From Ectocarpus siliculosus (taxonomy: Eukaryota > Sar > Phaeophyceae > Ectocarpales > Ectocarpaceae), in NCBI GenBank assembly GCA_000310025.1, contig FN649741.1:3528927-3583071 (forward strand): a stretch of DNA of 54,145 nucleotides, written 5' to 3'. Positions within the stretch are counted from its first letter, which is position 1. Each line of letters starts with the position of its first letter. Shown piece by piece: positions 11,701-23,700 of the stretch. The position numbers and the translations under genes were made by a program. Below the pieces are notes generated by a model. That model searched no databases. It saw nothing but the letters and a program-made list of their open reading frames with translations, and was not told where the DNA came from.

Positions 11701-14700
11701 TAGACGAGATGCTGCTGATGAACCTTCAGAAGATCAAGATGCAGGTGGCGAAGCAGGCCGAAAAGAAGGGCGGCAAGAAAGGGGGCAAGGGCGGGGGAAA
11801 GAAGGGAGGGAAGGGCGGGAAGAAGGGGGGCAAGAAGGGGAAAGGGGACAAGAAGGGGAAGAAAAAAGGTGAGGTGGGGGCGAGGTGGGTTGGTGGTTGT
11901 TGTTATACAGCTAAGCCCTGAGGCAGGAAACGGGGGCTGGAAGAGGACGGGAGTGTCTAGCACGGCAATGAACGAGAGGTAGTGATGACGATATGCACAG
12001 AAGATGTAAGAGTTTCAAGTGCGTTTGGATTCCCACGCCATGAGGCGTAATACTGACACTAGCCCGCCATGGTGGGAACCCACTTGTGCTTGCAAGCACA
12101 CAACGTGATCACTAATCGTACTCACGCGCATCCATGCATTCACTTAGCCCAGCAGGTACTGACGGTGTGCACTCACCGATATCCTCCGTCGAGTCACTAC
12201 TATGGAGGCCATACGTATGCCGGCCAACACTTTGCCTCGTTAACCCAGCTTTTGGTGTGAATCTCGCTCGCCCAACTTGACATTCTCGCGTACGAAAAAG
12301 GTTTGCCCGGGGACAAGATCAGTGAGCTTAAGAACATGGACACGGACCAGATGCTCTCGTTGTTAGTGGAGAACCGGCTGATCAGCACCGCGGCGCCTCG
12401 GCGGGTGTCGGACTTCGTCGGGGACTTCAACTACCTCGGGTACGTCCTTTTTTCTCGGCATGTCGCAGTTTCAGTCTGCTGGTAGTTTCCGTTGTGGCAG
12501 CTACGAACAGGACTGCTGCAAGCGCGGTAGTCTCCGACACTAGCATAAGTCGCCAGAAAAGGCCAGTCAAATCTCATGAAGGAGGATACAATCACACATA
12601 GCGTTTGCTGTCGACGTAGGGTACGCTGCCGTTGGTCCCGGCAGCAAACCCTGGGAACGGGACCATTTTCGTTCGTTCACAAGGGAAAACAGGTGTTTTA
12701 GCTGGGTTCGAAGTTCGCGAAATAGCACGTGGGCGGTTTTAGCTCCCTTCGTTGAGAACGTCGTGTATTGTCCCTGTGGGGATCGATATATATCATTCAC
12801 GACGTGAGTTTGTAGCAGAAGGAATCGTTTTAGTAGCAATATAGAGTCCCCATTCTCTGGCGTCTTACAACCCTCGTACTCTCTGCTTCTCTTGCCTCCT
12901 GTGCCTCGCAAAAATTCAGGATGATCCACCAGCACACAGAACGACGGGAAGGCCAGTGGATACCGCAGGACCCGTCCATGGCCCAGCTGAGGCAGCTCGT
13001 CACCGAGTACTGCATCCTTCCGGTCGGCTCGAAGCAGGTGGCCACACCGTGAGGCTGCCAGCACGGATCTCTGATGTCCGGATGAGTTCTCGCCGAACGT
13101 AAAGCCACGTTACAATCGGCTTTATCGACACCACCTCCGCCCTCGAGGTCGATTCTAGGGATATCCTTGTGCCCCTCGTACATATCAGATGCTTTCCAGA
13201 ACCACAAATTTTGTCAATGTGGAGACAATAACAACAACAAACACAACACCGAAAACAACAACATCCAATAAAACAAGTGTACGAGTAATAAGATTCGCCG
13301 CTGCTGGCGTTAAATTCACGCATCGTCTCGCAACACCTGCACACAAGAAAAACGGACGCGTGGCAGGCACAAACGAATCGTGAAGCATCGGCCCAACTAT
13401 TTCGCAACTGTCGGCCCTCGTTTCCACCTGCGTCGCAACTATTGTCGTGCCGCCGTGGGAGGCGCTGGAGCACTAGCGCGCGATCAACTCGGAACCTTCG
13501 TTTTCTTTTCCAGGGCAGCTCAAGGCCCGCTAGGGGCCAGAGCATGGCTGATCTCCACCCCATGATTGAACATGTCCCCGAGCCATACCCTCAGATATAA
13601 GCCTCTGTTTCAGGTATATACTTAGACGTCCATGAAGACGATGGCCAACCTGTCGATCCCCGCGCACACCCTCAAGCCTGCCGCTCTCTCTCTCTCTCTC
13701 TCTCGATCTATCTCTCTCTGCGCGTGTGTTTTTCAGCTCAAGGCTTCTTTGAAGCCGGAGCACAACCTGAAAGCGGTCATGCTGTACGGTCCGGGCGGCG
13801 CGGGGAAGACCATGATGGTCGAGGCCATTGCGTCCGAGGTACGGTATCGGTGAATGAGGTCTGGGTGCGGGGTGGGGTAAGAACAGATTAGAACGGCCAG
13901 GTGTCAGCCGGACACCACGATCAGAAAGAAGTGGGACGATGTTGAGAAGCTAAAAGCTCAGCCAAGGCAAAGTTGTGGAATACTCGGGATCGGACAATGG
14001 CAATCGGCATCGTTGGCATGAGGAGCCAACTGACTATCACACTGCGAAGGGTTGGGTACAGGGGTACGTGAGAAAACAAGGTGCTCTCGGTTTCTCATTT
14101 TGTCGCTGACCAAGGAAAATCCCCAGGTTTTCTACGTAGGTGTAGGGGGGTCTGCAGGACTTCGCCACGGTAGGTGCGAAAAAGTCGCTCCGCAAGTCCT
14201 CCTTTGCTGATACGTGAATCTACAACAAGGGCTTCGGAGACGGTGCGTGTTGTGCCCGCTGAGTTGAGATGAGTCGCCCAATGACCACAAAACACTGCAT
14301 GCATGAACAAAACGCGCCCGCCTCCGGGAGAAAAAACATCGAGTGTACCCTCTCCCCGCCCCCGTTCGTCCTGACAATACGTCATTCCCTCAGCTGGGTG
14401 CCCTGGTCATCAACCTCTCCCCGAGCAGGCTGAAGGGGCTATTCCCGGGGAAAACCGGCCCTACAAAGGCTGTGCACATGGCCTTCGAGGTCGCGAGGGA
14501 CGTGTCCATGGCTCCAGTCGTGATCTACGTCGACGAGTGCGAACAGGTGAGGCTTTCAAATCGGACGTGAAGTTCGTGAGTTATTCTTCAAGACCTGCCG
14601 ATAGTATCACCTTTGATTCTTTTACTGCACAGTAGTCGTCCCGCTCTGCATGTACTATTAACCCTGGGTCACCACCGCCCACTTCAGCGCCTTACGGGGG

Positions 14701-17638
14701 TCTCTTCACTCCACTCACCCTTTTTTCACCCGTCTGATACTTGGTACTACACTGTGCACCAGACCTGCAGCACAACAGAGTTAACGCTTAATAATATACA
14801 AGTGATGCTCCCCGTCTATTGGCGGTTTTCTCTGGATATTCACAAGCTGCGCCCGTGAACCACGGAAGAGAAACGAGGGACTCGTTCCTCGTACCATATG
14901 CCCCCAGATAGTTGCCTCGTTGGTGTGGTTTCAATGTCTGACCTGAAGTCGGACCCGTTCCGATCAGGCAACAACTTTTTCACATGTGTAATGTGATACA
15001 AGCATGTTTCTTCTTTGCTCCTTCCCTCCCTCCCTGCTCCTCCGCAGATGTTTGCGGCGGGGGGCAAGAAGGGGAAAGGGGCGGACAAGGAAGGGGCAGC
15101 CCGATTCAAGAAGGATATTATCACCTACAAGAACCAGGCGTTACAACCGGTAGGGGAACAACAGCGGCATGCGGGTGCATGTTTTCAGCCAGCACCGAAT
15201 AAATAACCTGACGACCAAGTAAAATAAATCAGCGCCGCCGGATAAAATTGAGGCTGCATGATCCTTTCGATCTATCCCCTCGCGCGTATCGATTGCACGT
15301 TGTCCGTACTTCTTGAAGTAACATCGACAACGTCAATTGGCTGGCCAATGTGAGGGCTTTTCAGTGCATCGATATCGCTGTTTGCTTCGTTCTTTGAAAG
15401 TCGTTTCTTAACGTGTTCGTGTTGATTTCGTCGTAGCGTACCGTGTCGGCGATGGTTGCTGCTGTCTGGTTGCTTGCTGTTATAACGTCTCCCCAAACCT
15501 TTTGTGCTCAGACTGGTGTTGTTCCAATATACCTAACTGCTGTACGAAGGAGGATAGTAATCATCAAGCCAGTTTTGGTCGAGAGGAACCCAAACCCTCT
15601 TAAGTTCACGAGGAGCCACAAACATCGAGTCTCATTTCGGACCCTGGTTATTTCCCAAGATACAACCTCCCTCTCTTCCACACCACATTCCCTCCTCCGA
15701 AGGAGATGACCTGTATTCGATTTTTTCCTCTTACACAACCACCACAACGACGTTCTGTCTCTCAGGAAGGGCTTCAAAAGAATGTATGCACGAAAACGCG
15801 GGGGCCACATCAAGATCCTTCCGTCTTGTCATTTTCCCGTTGCACAAACAGGAAGACCGCGTGATCATCGTGGGGTGCACCTCCAAGCCGGAAGCCGGGG
15901 ATGCCAAGGAGTTCAAAAACTTCTTCCAGAAGTTCCTCTACGTGCCCGCGCCGGACTATGCCAGCCGGCTCATGCTGTGGCACCACTTCATTCGAGAGCG
16001 GTTAGAGCAGGTCAGGTGTCTTAGGTCGGCCGGCCGGCCCGCAAGCGGGGGTCGAGCTCGTTAAGTGCTCGTTCATCATCGCACACACACAAACACTCGC
16101 CGACAAACTTGGAAAACAACCAGGCCAAAGTTGGCGAGCAATCAGACAACATTTGGCTAGGCTCCGACAGACCAAGCTCGTTTCATCGTAAGCGTTTTAT
16201 CTCCTTCTGTGGTCGTTGCTTCTTCATTGATTATCCTCTCTCTTCTGTGCAGAGTCTACCCGCACGCCAAGCAACATGCTGCTATTTCAATATGTGCACG
16301 CCAAGCCAACGCAGGAGCCTTCGCGATCTTCAGTGGCGAGTAGCAGACCTCCCCGCGCAGACGTTAACCACACATTTGTACTTCGTTTTAGGTTTTATTC
16401 CAGGCGAAGGGTACTTATGCACACCGACCAAGCTTGAAGAAAAAGCAATGATAATGCGCACACACCATGACCCCCGCCGCCTACAACAGGGGTCCCAGGG
16501 TCACAGCGTCCAGATCGGTAGCACGGTCGACCTCAGCACCCTGGCACACGTGTCGGAGGGCTACACGGCCGGGTCCATCTATCGGTCGGTCAAGACCACG
16601 CTCACGCCGCGACGGGTGCACCGCATCGCCAAGAGGCCTCTCCTCAGCTCCGAGTTTCTGGGGGTGCTAGCCCAGCAGCAGCAGCTCCTCGTGAAAAACG
16701 TGCAGGCAAGGACGTTGCCATGATATTGTGGTCGCTACGATGACCGACCGCAGAAACACGAAAACGGGGCGAGATGGGCGGGGTTCAATCGACTGATTTG
16801 AAAAAAAGGAAAATGACATTTTTATTTTTGCCGAAGCTATCTTCGATACTGGTGTTTTGCACGGGTGCGTTCTATTCAAAGATCTCTGACCTGGCGGAGC
16901 TGTGCTTTCACGTGCACCCGCTTGACAATACTCTTGATTGCTCTATGTGGCTGCTTTGTGTTCGCTCCCACAGGTATACCAAGACTTTACCGCGAAGATT
17001 ACCGGGCTTGAAGAACGGCGGAAGTTGATCAAGGATGCCAAGGCCTCAGAGGTAAACATACAGAGTTTGGATAAAGAGGTGTTTTTGTAGTTGTCTCCGC
17101 TGCCGCCGTCGTCGCCGCTGTTGATGATGATGCTTGTATTGTCGCCGCCGTCGTCACAATGGTCGCCGACTGTTGCGACGAGCGTTTAAGGCTACAGAAA
17201 GCGCCTAGAACATCTATTTTTGGCCCGAGGCTGGGATTCTTCAAGTCTCCTGGGGCAAGCTACGAATTCCCGATACAAAGGTTTTAGTTTAGAGGCTCTT
17301 AACCGAGCTCCCAATGGTGCTCGAGTTTGTTGGTTGTGAGATTATTTTGGCTCAATTATTTCTCTATTGTCAAGTTCCTAAGTGCGGGCGTGTTCTGTAT
17401 TGTTTGCAAAAGGCTATATGTTTGATTGATTCGGTACTGGCGTGAAGGGAGTGCAACGCCGTAATTGAGGAAGAGGTATATTGTGGGCGTTGCCCTTTGT
17501 CCGACTCCAATCGTGTGTGCGTGCACATATTTGCCGACCGCCTGTCTGTGTGGTCTTGTTCACAGGGCGGCGCGGACGTAGAAAGGCGGGAAGGGGAAGG
17601 CCAAGAAAGGCGGCGGCGGAAAGAAGAAGAAAAAGTGA
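4326..17638 (+). CDS. DRC11: DRC11/IQCA1: IQ and AAA-domain protein of the nexin-dynein regulatory complex
   Basis: DRC11 is a subunit of the axonemal nexin-dynein regulatory complex, which links doublet microtubules and tunes dynein, so this gene implies flagellated cells. Exons: 4326-4336, 4814-4862, 5683-5871, 6349-6542, 6910-7060, 7414-7569, 8452-8625, 8885-8956, 9010-9072, 9448-9618, 10032-10225, 11021-11138, 11700-11868, 12301-12439, 12920-13037, 13737-13838, 14394-14546, 15048-15149, 15852-16010, 16490-16705, 16974-17051, 17582-17638. They total 2835 nt, or 944 residues; phases close at every junction. Family landmarks are [12 protein letters not shown] at the start, [11 protein letters not shown] (residue ~70), an IQ motif [13 protein letters not shown] (249-261, split by an intron), FVGDFNYLG, Walker A GPGGAGKT (674-681) and Walker [10 protein letters not shown] (732-740). 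Lys/Gly-rich tracts lie in exons 10, 11, 13 and 18 and at the C-terminus. Human IQCA1 is somewhat shorter (about 820 residues, from memory). Exons 1 and 8 and the start of exon 16 are the least certain. Confidence 0.9.
6543..6909 (+). other. GC-AG intron in DRC11
   Basis: The exon before this intron ends CCCAG and the intron begins GCAAGA; the acceptor is CGGCAG at 6904-6909. Joining the halves gives AG+G, an Arg codon, and the continuous family sequence [14 protein letters not shown]. No GT site nearby keeps both the frame and the conserved residues. The strong match around the GC (AG/GCAAGA) is typical of GC-AG introns. Confidence 0.75.
7620..7745. repeat. Repeated TAGCGCCGGT-type motif inside a DRC11 intron
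   Basis: A 10-12 nt motif resembling AATAGCGCCGGT occurs at about 7622, 7679 and 7699, and a related inverted form (CCGGCGTTATTG) at about 7730. The spacing of tens of bases and the mixed orientation suggest the remains of a transposon terminus or a protein-binding cluster. No transposase reading frame is present. Confidence 0.5.
8760..8796 (+). repeat. GA dinucleotide microsatellite
   Basis: About 18 GA units lie in a DRC11 intron, followed by a short G run. Confidence 0.9.
13626..13838 (+). other. Walker A exon of DRC11 with possible upstream acceptor
   Basis: The accepted exon begins at 13737 after a long CT tract ending TTTTTCAG, and encodes [10 protein letters not shown] through the P-loop GPGGAGKT to IASE. 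The frame stays open upstream to another AG at 13624-13625, exactly 111 nt before, through the CT tract itself. Use of that site would insert 37 residues, including a Ser/Leu run. The shorter exon fits the family length better; the longer form could be a splice variant. Confidence 0.55.
16490..16973 (+). other. Penultimate AAA-lid exon of DRC11 and probable second GC-AG intron
   Basis: The exon encodes the C-terminal helical lid of the AAA domain ([20 protein letters not shown] and what follows). It ends most naturally at CAG/GCAAGG (16705/16706). The only near GT alternative is AAC/GTGCAG, two codons earlier and a weak site. Both keep phase 0 into the next exon ([11 protein letters not shown]). 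The acceptor may be at 16490 or, nine bases later, 16499. Confidence 0.55.
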
Positions 17639-19095
17639 CTTCTTTCTTGTCATAGCCAGGTTCCGGCGTCGTGGTGTTGTTTCGTTGCACCTCGTCCTTT
17701 GCGCTTTTTCACGGCTTGTTGTTGTTCAAAGCGGTTCTCTCTCCCCCCCCCCCCCCCCAGTTTACTGTACTCGATACGAAATGCTTGTTGCTTGTTTGAT
17801 GTTGAAAAAAAATCCGTCGCACCGCGACGATTTCTCCATTTTTTTACGATTAGGAGTACGAGGTATAGTCAACGGCACTACTCCTGCGTGCCCGACCTGC
17901 AGGTGCAACGTGGCGTGATCTGGTTTGATTGAAATCATGAATTTACAGTTCTGTTGACGATGATCCTCGGAGACCGCGAGGAAGTGATACTGTTTTGATG
18001 GTTGGTTTTCGGCGTTTGGCGGACTTCTTGTTGCCCCCAAAGCCCCTGCGTGATTGGAGATTCGGCGAGATGTTGTTTGTGTGTTGTTTGTGTGAAGCTG
18101 CGAGTACGCAACGCATCTGCTAGGGATTAGCGATGTCTGAACCCTCACATAGCTGCTTCGAATTCATGTAATGTGTGTCGGGGGAGGGCGCTAACACGAA
18201 ACGGCCATGACGAGAATGCAACCTCCCTTGGGCGAGATTATTGTATGGCGTCCGTTGATTGTTGTTAGAACACACGGACATACATACGCATGCCACCACA
18301 AAGAAGGAATACAGAACGGGCACATAAACTTTTACCAAGCTTTGTGTCGAGACTCAGTTTTGCTTTCTTCGTCGCAACCGTCGTCGGTGCCGGTTATTAT
18401 ATAGAGTTTAGTTTAGGATCCAGCGCTGAGTCGTTGAAACATTGAGCCTCTACTTCAATACATCCTCGAGAGCTCAGTCCAGCGGTGCGATATTTTCTAC
18501 GGGGCTTGATTTTGGCAGCCTGAACCGACCGCTTGTTCACCTTTACAACTACCAACCCAAGCACCTCTGCCGCCCCTCAATTGGTTCATCATCAATGACA
18601 GAGTTTGAAGGAAGTGTGGACGTTAGATAGACTATCAAATACTTTGGAACAGACGCACAGCGCGGATATCGCGCGGTGGCGTGCTTTCTCGCTGCCCCCG
18701 CGACTCTCATGTCATACGCTTCGTCCGGACTGGCTGTGCTGATCGAAGCCTGTGTAGCCAGTAGCCAGGATATATCCGCCTCCTGCCTCCTCAGCAACGA
18801 AACGCAACATAAATGGCGACTAATAGCCCGGTTCTGGTTGCAGTTGCCGTTTTCACGTTTTCACGTTTTCACACATGCGCGAATTATCGAGAAAACACAC
18901 ACAACACGCACATCTCTCAACACTCAACACAGACAGGGCAAGAACAAATTTCCGTACACAAGCAGCGCGAGCAAACACAACAGAGGGCCGTGTGTGTGCT
19001 CGGCGAGCCACCCCCTACCCTAACCACCGGGGCAGAGTACAACAAGCTCTCTGTGTTCGCTGCGAGAATCGAAAGAGGCAGCAACCTTTGTCTTC

Positions 19096-20075
19096 ATGAA
19101 ATCTTCCGTCCTCCTCGCCGCCGGGATTGTTGTGGGCTCGGTACAGGCTTCGCCCTCCGCCCCGATGCGGTTCATGGAGCACCTTCACGGCTCAGGGGTG
19201 GACTCACAGTCGCCAGACCGAGGAGGGGAGGGGCTGCAGCTTTACGGTGAGCAAAGGGAGAGAGTTTGGCGAACTTGGGTGTGGGCCTCTCTTGAAAATC
19301 GAGACCAAAACAACAGCAGCAGCAGCAATCGTTCGATTTGTCCGCCAAAGTTGTTTTCTACAACCGCCACCCACCCGGGCAGGCCCAAACTGTGGGCGAT
19401 TTCTGCGTGCTTCTGTCCGAGCGATGAAACCACCCGTGTCCTGAGCGTGTTGCATTTGCTTGGGGGTTGACCTGTGTTTTCTTGCCCACGAGAGAGAGAG
19501 AGAACTCGCTTCCACAAGAGACCCGAATCGGGTGTGTTCCGTGGAGGGCACAGTACCTATGCATACCTTACCAACGCGGCGATCACCCGGTGTGGCGTTT
19601 AGGACGCCTCCCTCCCCCCCCCCCCCTCGAGACTCTCTGACCTTGCCAGAGTCTCTACGTCTGACTCGTTCAAAGGCAGAGACAGCGACACACACAGGTC
19701 CGGGTTCCTTCCCCATATCCCCCGTGCGCGGGTCAGAGTGTACTTGCTGCTGTACACAAGTGCCGTTTCCCTTCCGATATCTAATAAGCGAACTTGTGCG
19801 GAACCTACGCCCTAAAACGAGTCGCTCGGGATGTTGGGTTGCGGCAGAAATGGACGCTATGAGCGCGATCACCTCCATGTACTTGTCATCTCGTGCGTGT
19901 CTCCGTGCGTATGGGAGACACGCTGCTTGCTGTGTACAGAAGCTGTAAAGGAGCAGGCACCGCGATGACCTTCTCTTTGTTCCCCCTTGTAGACGCAAGG
20001 CGGTCGAAAATTGAAACGCGGCACCACTTACATATGCATACCTTCGAACAAGTGTGCGCACGTTCCCAGAACTGA
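19096..20075 (+). CDS. Candidate small secreted protein (two exons)
   Basis: I do not recognise this gene. An ATG at 19096 opens a signal-peptide-like sequence: a Lys, the hydrophobic core VLLAAGIVVG, and a plausible cleavage site after SVQA. The frame reaches a donor TTTACG/GTGAGC at 19246. A strong acceptor (a pyrimidine tract ending TTGTAG at 19992) joins in phase 1 to a short second exon ending in TGA at 20073-20075, giving 77 residues with a basic, His-rich C-terminus. There is no homology to support it, so chance is quite possible. Confidence 0.25.
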
Positions 20076-20683
20076 CGTATACTGTACCACAAGAGACAAG
20101 TATGCAAGCTGTTCGTTGGGAGGATTCAACTTCGAGTTGTGGAGGTTCAAGTTGGAGTCATGATATCGCTAGGGGGGGAAAGTGTCTTGATCCGTTCACA
20201 CGGCACAGTCGGGTTTGGGTGTAGTGGATTGATTTGCCTGTACGGAGGAGGGTACCATCGGTAGGTAGTCTAGCCGGCTGCTTAAATTTCCCACATGGTA
20301 GCGTGCGTAATGGATGTGTACGCCTTTTGCAGGCTCCGACCGGTTTCGTTGAAAACCTGCTGTCCATTCAAATTCAATGCAGCTGTTGATTTCCGAACAT
20401 TCGAAGCAACACTTGTCGGCATTCGTACGAGAGTGCCATGGCGAGTAGACGCGCGGCCCTTGATGTTCAACTGCAGTTCAACAACGGCTACACAAAGTTA
20501 GTAGATCCGTTGTATGTTCACGATACAAGCAGGGCGTCTCCCGGATTTGAGATGGCATCGCTACGCAGGTATCTTCTCTACATATGCATACCATGTGTAT
20601 GTCCTGCCAAAACCAGGAAAATAATAAATACCCAAAAACAAAAACAAAACCCACACATACCGTAAATGACACAAGATAACACC

Positions 20684-20709
20684 CCCCTGGACCGATTTTC
20701 AAATCTCGA
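20684..20709 (+). repeat. Second copy of a dispersed 26-nt segment
   Basis: CCCCTGGACCGATTTTCAAA followed by TCTCGA matches positions 452-477, with one difference (T for G). Nothing else around the two copies aligns obviously. It may be a fragment of an older mobile element. Confidence 0.7.
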
Positions 20710-23700
20710 TTGACTATTGTCGATTCCGGCCCCCCAGGCTGCATAGTCAGTGTTACGCTTGTCAGCAGAAGCATAACGACACTAGACGATAGCACAGCAA
20801 AGAATGGTACTTCAAACTTTGAGGGGACACCAACTTACCTTGTCCGGCGCGGACGAACATTCAGCCCCACACTCTCCCCTCTCTGTGATCCTTACCCTCC
20901 CCCCCCCCCCCTGCGGCGCCCCCACTTCCCCTTGAAACCTTCCAGTGTCTAAGAGAGCTTGGGTAGAGGACCGCGCCTGCACGCGTCTCTCCCGCACGCC
21001 CCACCTCATCACGACGAGCCAATCAACCTGGTTTCCCACCGCGGTGGAAATGGCAGAGGGCTTTTATTCTGCGGACGTGGCCGCCCTCGCATGCTGAGCA
21101 ACAATAAGAGCTCATCGCGAGGGCCCGTCATTTTGGTACGAAGCGTTGTTGTGGTGGTGCATGGGATTTTCCGATGTGACGGAGCTCGGTGGCACAACAG
21201 CCGGGGTCAAGACGCGTCGGGATTTTGCTGTTTGGCGCGCCTCACGTCGATGCCGTCTGTTGACAGAAGTTATTTGATCTTCCGTCTCTTTCGGATTTGG
21301 TGGGAGATCGGAGGGGGGCGCCGCCACGGCAGATGGAAGGAAGGGAGGGGCGGGAGAGTCGTCTCTGCGTATCTGGTTTTCAGCTGGAGTATCTTGGTTA
21401 CCGATATCACAGCACATATCGGCCTACGAATTATTTCTCGCCGGTTCCGGTCGTGGGAACTACAGTATATGTTACGAAAGAGGCATTTGTACAGATGTGA
21501 AGAAGAAAAGGCGGGGATTCCGCGCAAGAAGTTTGCCTGTTTCTTCGGCGATGTATAATTTGTCGATATTCTGGCCATGCCAGTGTTTTATCTTGAACAA
21601 CCTTTGCTCCGCATGAGTGTGTTAAGCGGGCAAGGAAGGTGTGTGGCCACAACCGCTGTTTGCTCAATCATCTATGGTTTCGTTGTTGGTGACGTTTTTT
21701 GTTTGTGATTGGATCATGATCCTCTTCGACTCTATATTTTGTGTGTTTTTTCACGTGCTTTTTAGTATAGACTTTTGATGTCTGTGACTAGCCAGCTGTC
21801 GGAAAGGCTGCTGCTGCTGCGTGTCTAGTCTAGTGCCTCTCCTCGCGGGGTCACCTAGCTCGGCGAGGTCACCTCGCTCGCGTTCCGAGCAAGCCCTATG
21901 GCTTGTGTTCGTCCGAACGGAACAAGGCCTCGGGTAAAATGGTTGGCGTGCGGCCTAGTTGCCCTGTAGTGGTGTAAGAGAGTTCCCATCTAGCGACGCG
22001 ACGGGTGTGAAGCTGCGCATGATGTCCTCTGTTTTTTGCTTGTTGATATCGAAAGCACGGAAGGTTTCCGGGGACCATGTTGCTAGGGAGGCGGGCAGAC
22101 TGGAGGAAATACGTGTGTTTTGGGTCATGATGATGATTTGGATTCGAAGATGGCCACCGATCAATTAACGGCAAGGCCAGGGGGGGATACAGTCGGGGGG
22201 AAGAACCGGAGTACGAGGGGGCTGACCCTGCCTCTGTTGTGTAAAGAAAAGACCTCCGAAAACGAAGTCGGCGTGGCCTGGCGGTTGGGCGATCTACGAG
22301 TTTTTAGAAATGGGCAGTTAGTCCAGTGAACACCACAGCACCTATCGGCACGCGGGCCCTTCCTTTCCCCGTCCGGCCCGGATTTGTTGTGATCGTCGAG
22401 TCACGAATTGGGCTGAATTGGATTATGACCGTTTTCGTACACGACGAATGGGAGGGGAGGGGGGTATCGACATGTACAGAGAGTGGAAAAAGGACAGCAG
22501 CGGGGGGATGGAGTTTTGTTCCACACGGCGCCACAGGCCCGGGGGCCCTTGCGTGCAGAGAAAATGTAGACTCAAAGTTTCCCAGGGAGAAAAACGTCGT
22601 TTTGTGTGGGTTTCGCGTGTGGCGCGCCGTGTAGGTTGATGTATCGCCCGGTTTACCTGTGTGCGGGCATGTTTAATGTTGAACGGCCCAGAAACGCCGC
22701 CGTAGCCACCCTCGCAAACAATCTGACGGGGCGAGAATTGGCGGGGGTTTCAGCACAGTTCTGAGCACTCCGCATAATGTGGACAGGGGGGAGGGAGAGG
22801 CCCGAGCATCCGGCGACGGCCGAGATGCAGATTACTTCTGCAAGACGCAAGACAACAAATCTGAAGAAATATGTAAGTTGTTTTTTCCGACTTGTTGGTG
22901 GAGACTCTGTACCGTATCCACATGAAAGAGGAACATGATTTGTGGGCGACTGGCCACTCGAGAGGGTTCGAACCTGGATACGGTCTTGCCTCTATCTCGA
23001 GGCTTCGTTGTGGCAGCACGAGTTTGCCTGTTGTTATTGCGCGCACATACATGCATTGCAGGGAAATCCGTCCCGCTCGAGGAGACAGATTCGATTCCCA
23101 AAACGGTTGTCGCCCGGCCGCCTGCGTGTGACACTCGGCCGGATAAGGCGACCCTTGTATCTTGGTGCAAATATCTCCAAAGGTAGATGCCCCCCGGACT
23201 TGGCGGGTGTGCCCGAATGTAGAGCTGGTGCATGCACTGAAGCGGAGGAAATTATGGCTCCATCGGAAATTCTTGACCAATTTTTCACCGTCGTGTAATC
23301 TGCTCTCTATTGATTGCCAATGAGGACCCTACAAATCGTTGCACAATCGCGGTGCCTGTGCCCTTCAGCAATAGGTTACCTCCCCAGAGAGCCGGACATA
23401 ACACCAATTGTTCACGATTTGGGGCCGGCACAGAATGGATTATATTGCCCTGCCCCCGTCAGGGGATGGAGTGTATGCTAGAAACCTTGATGTAGCGCGG
23501 GTGGAGGATACCTCCTACTTCCGACTCCCAAATGTATAGACTAGGGAATCCCCCCGGCTTCGATCACGTATGTCGAAGGCATTGCTTTGGAATCAAAGGT
23601 GCTGCTGCTGAAATCTAACCATCACATTCACTGGTACCGTGCCTACAGGAGAAACCCATACGCATCGATTGCCCGATTGCCCACTCTCGACGCCCTCCCC

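Noticed and set aside
16109-16489. Longer DRC11 exon 20 starting near 16109
   Set aside because: The frame is open, but the extra sequence has no resemblance to an AAA lid and would interrupt the family order between RLEQ and the [13 protein letters not shown] segment.
17545-17581. Earlier acceptor for the last DRC11 exon
   Set aside because: The site at TTCACAG puts the exon in another frame; the site at GACGTAG (17581) gives the Lys/Gly-rich C-terminus typical of the family.
20959-21558. 199-codon open frame on the plus strand
   Set aside because: Arg/Gly-rich composition, no recognisable motif and no fitting splice context; likely a chance open frame in GC-rich DNA.
22940-23000. tRNA gene around GGTTCGAACC
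   Set aside because: The T-loop-like motif stands alone; no matching D arm or 7-bp acceptor stem.
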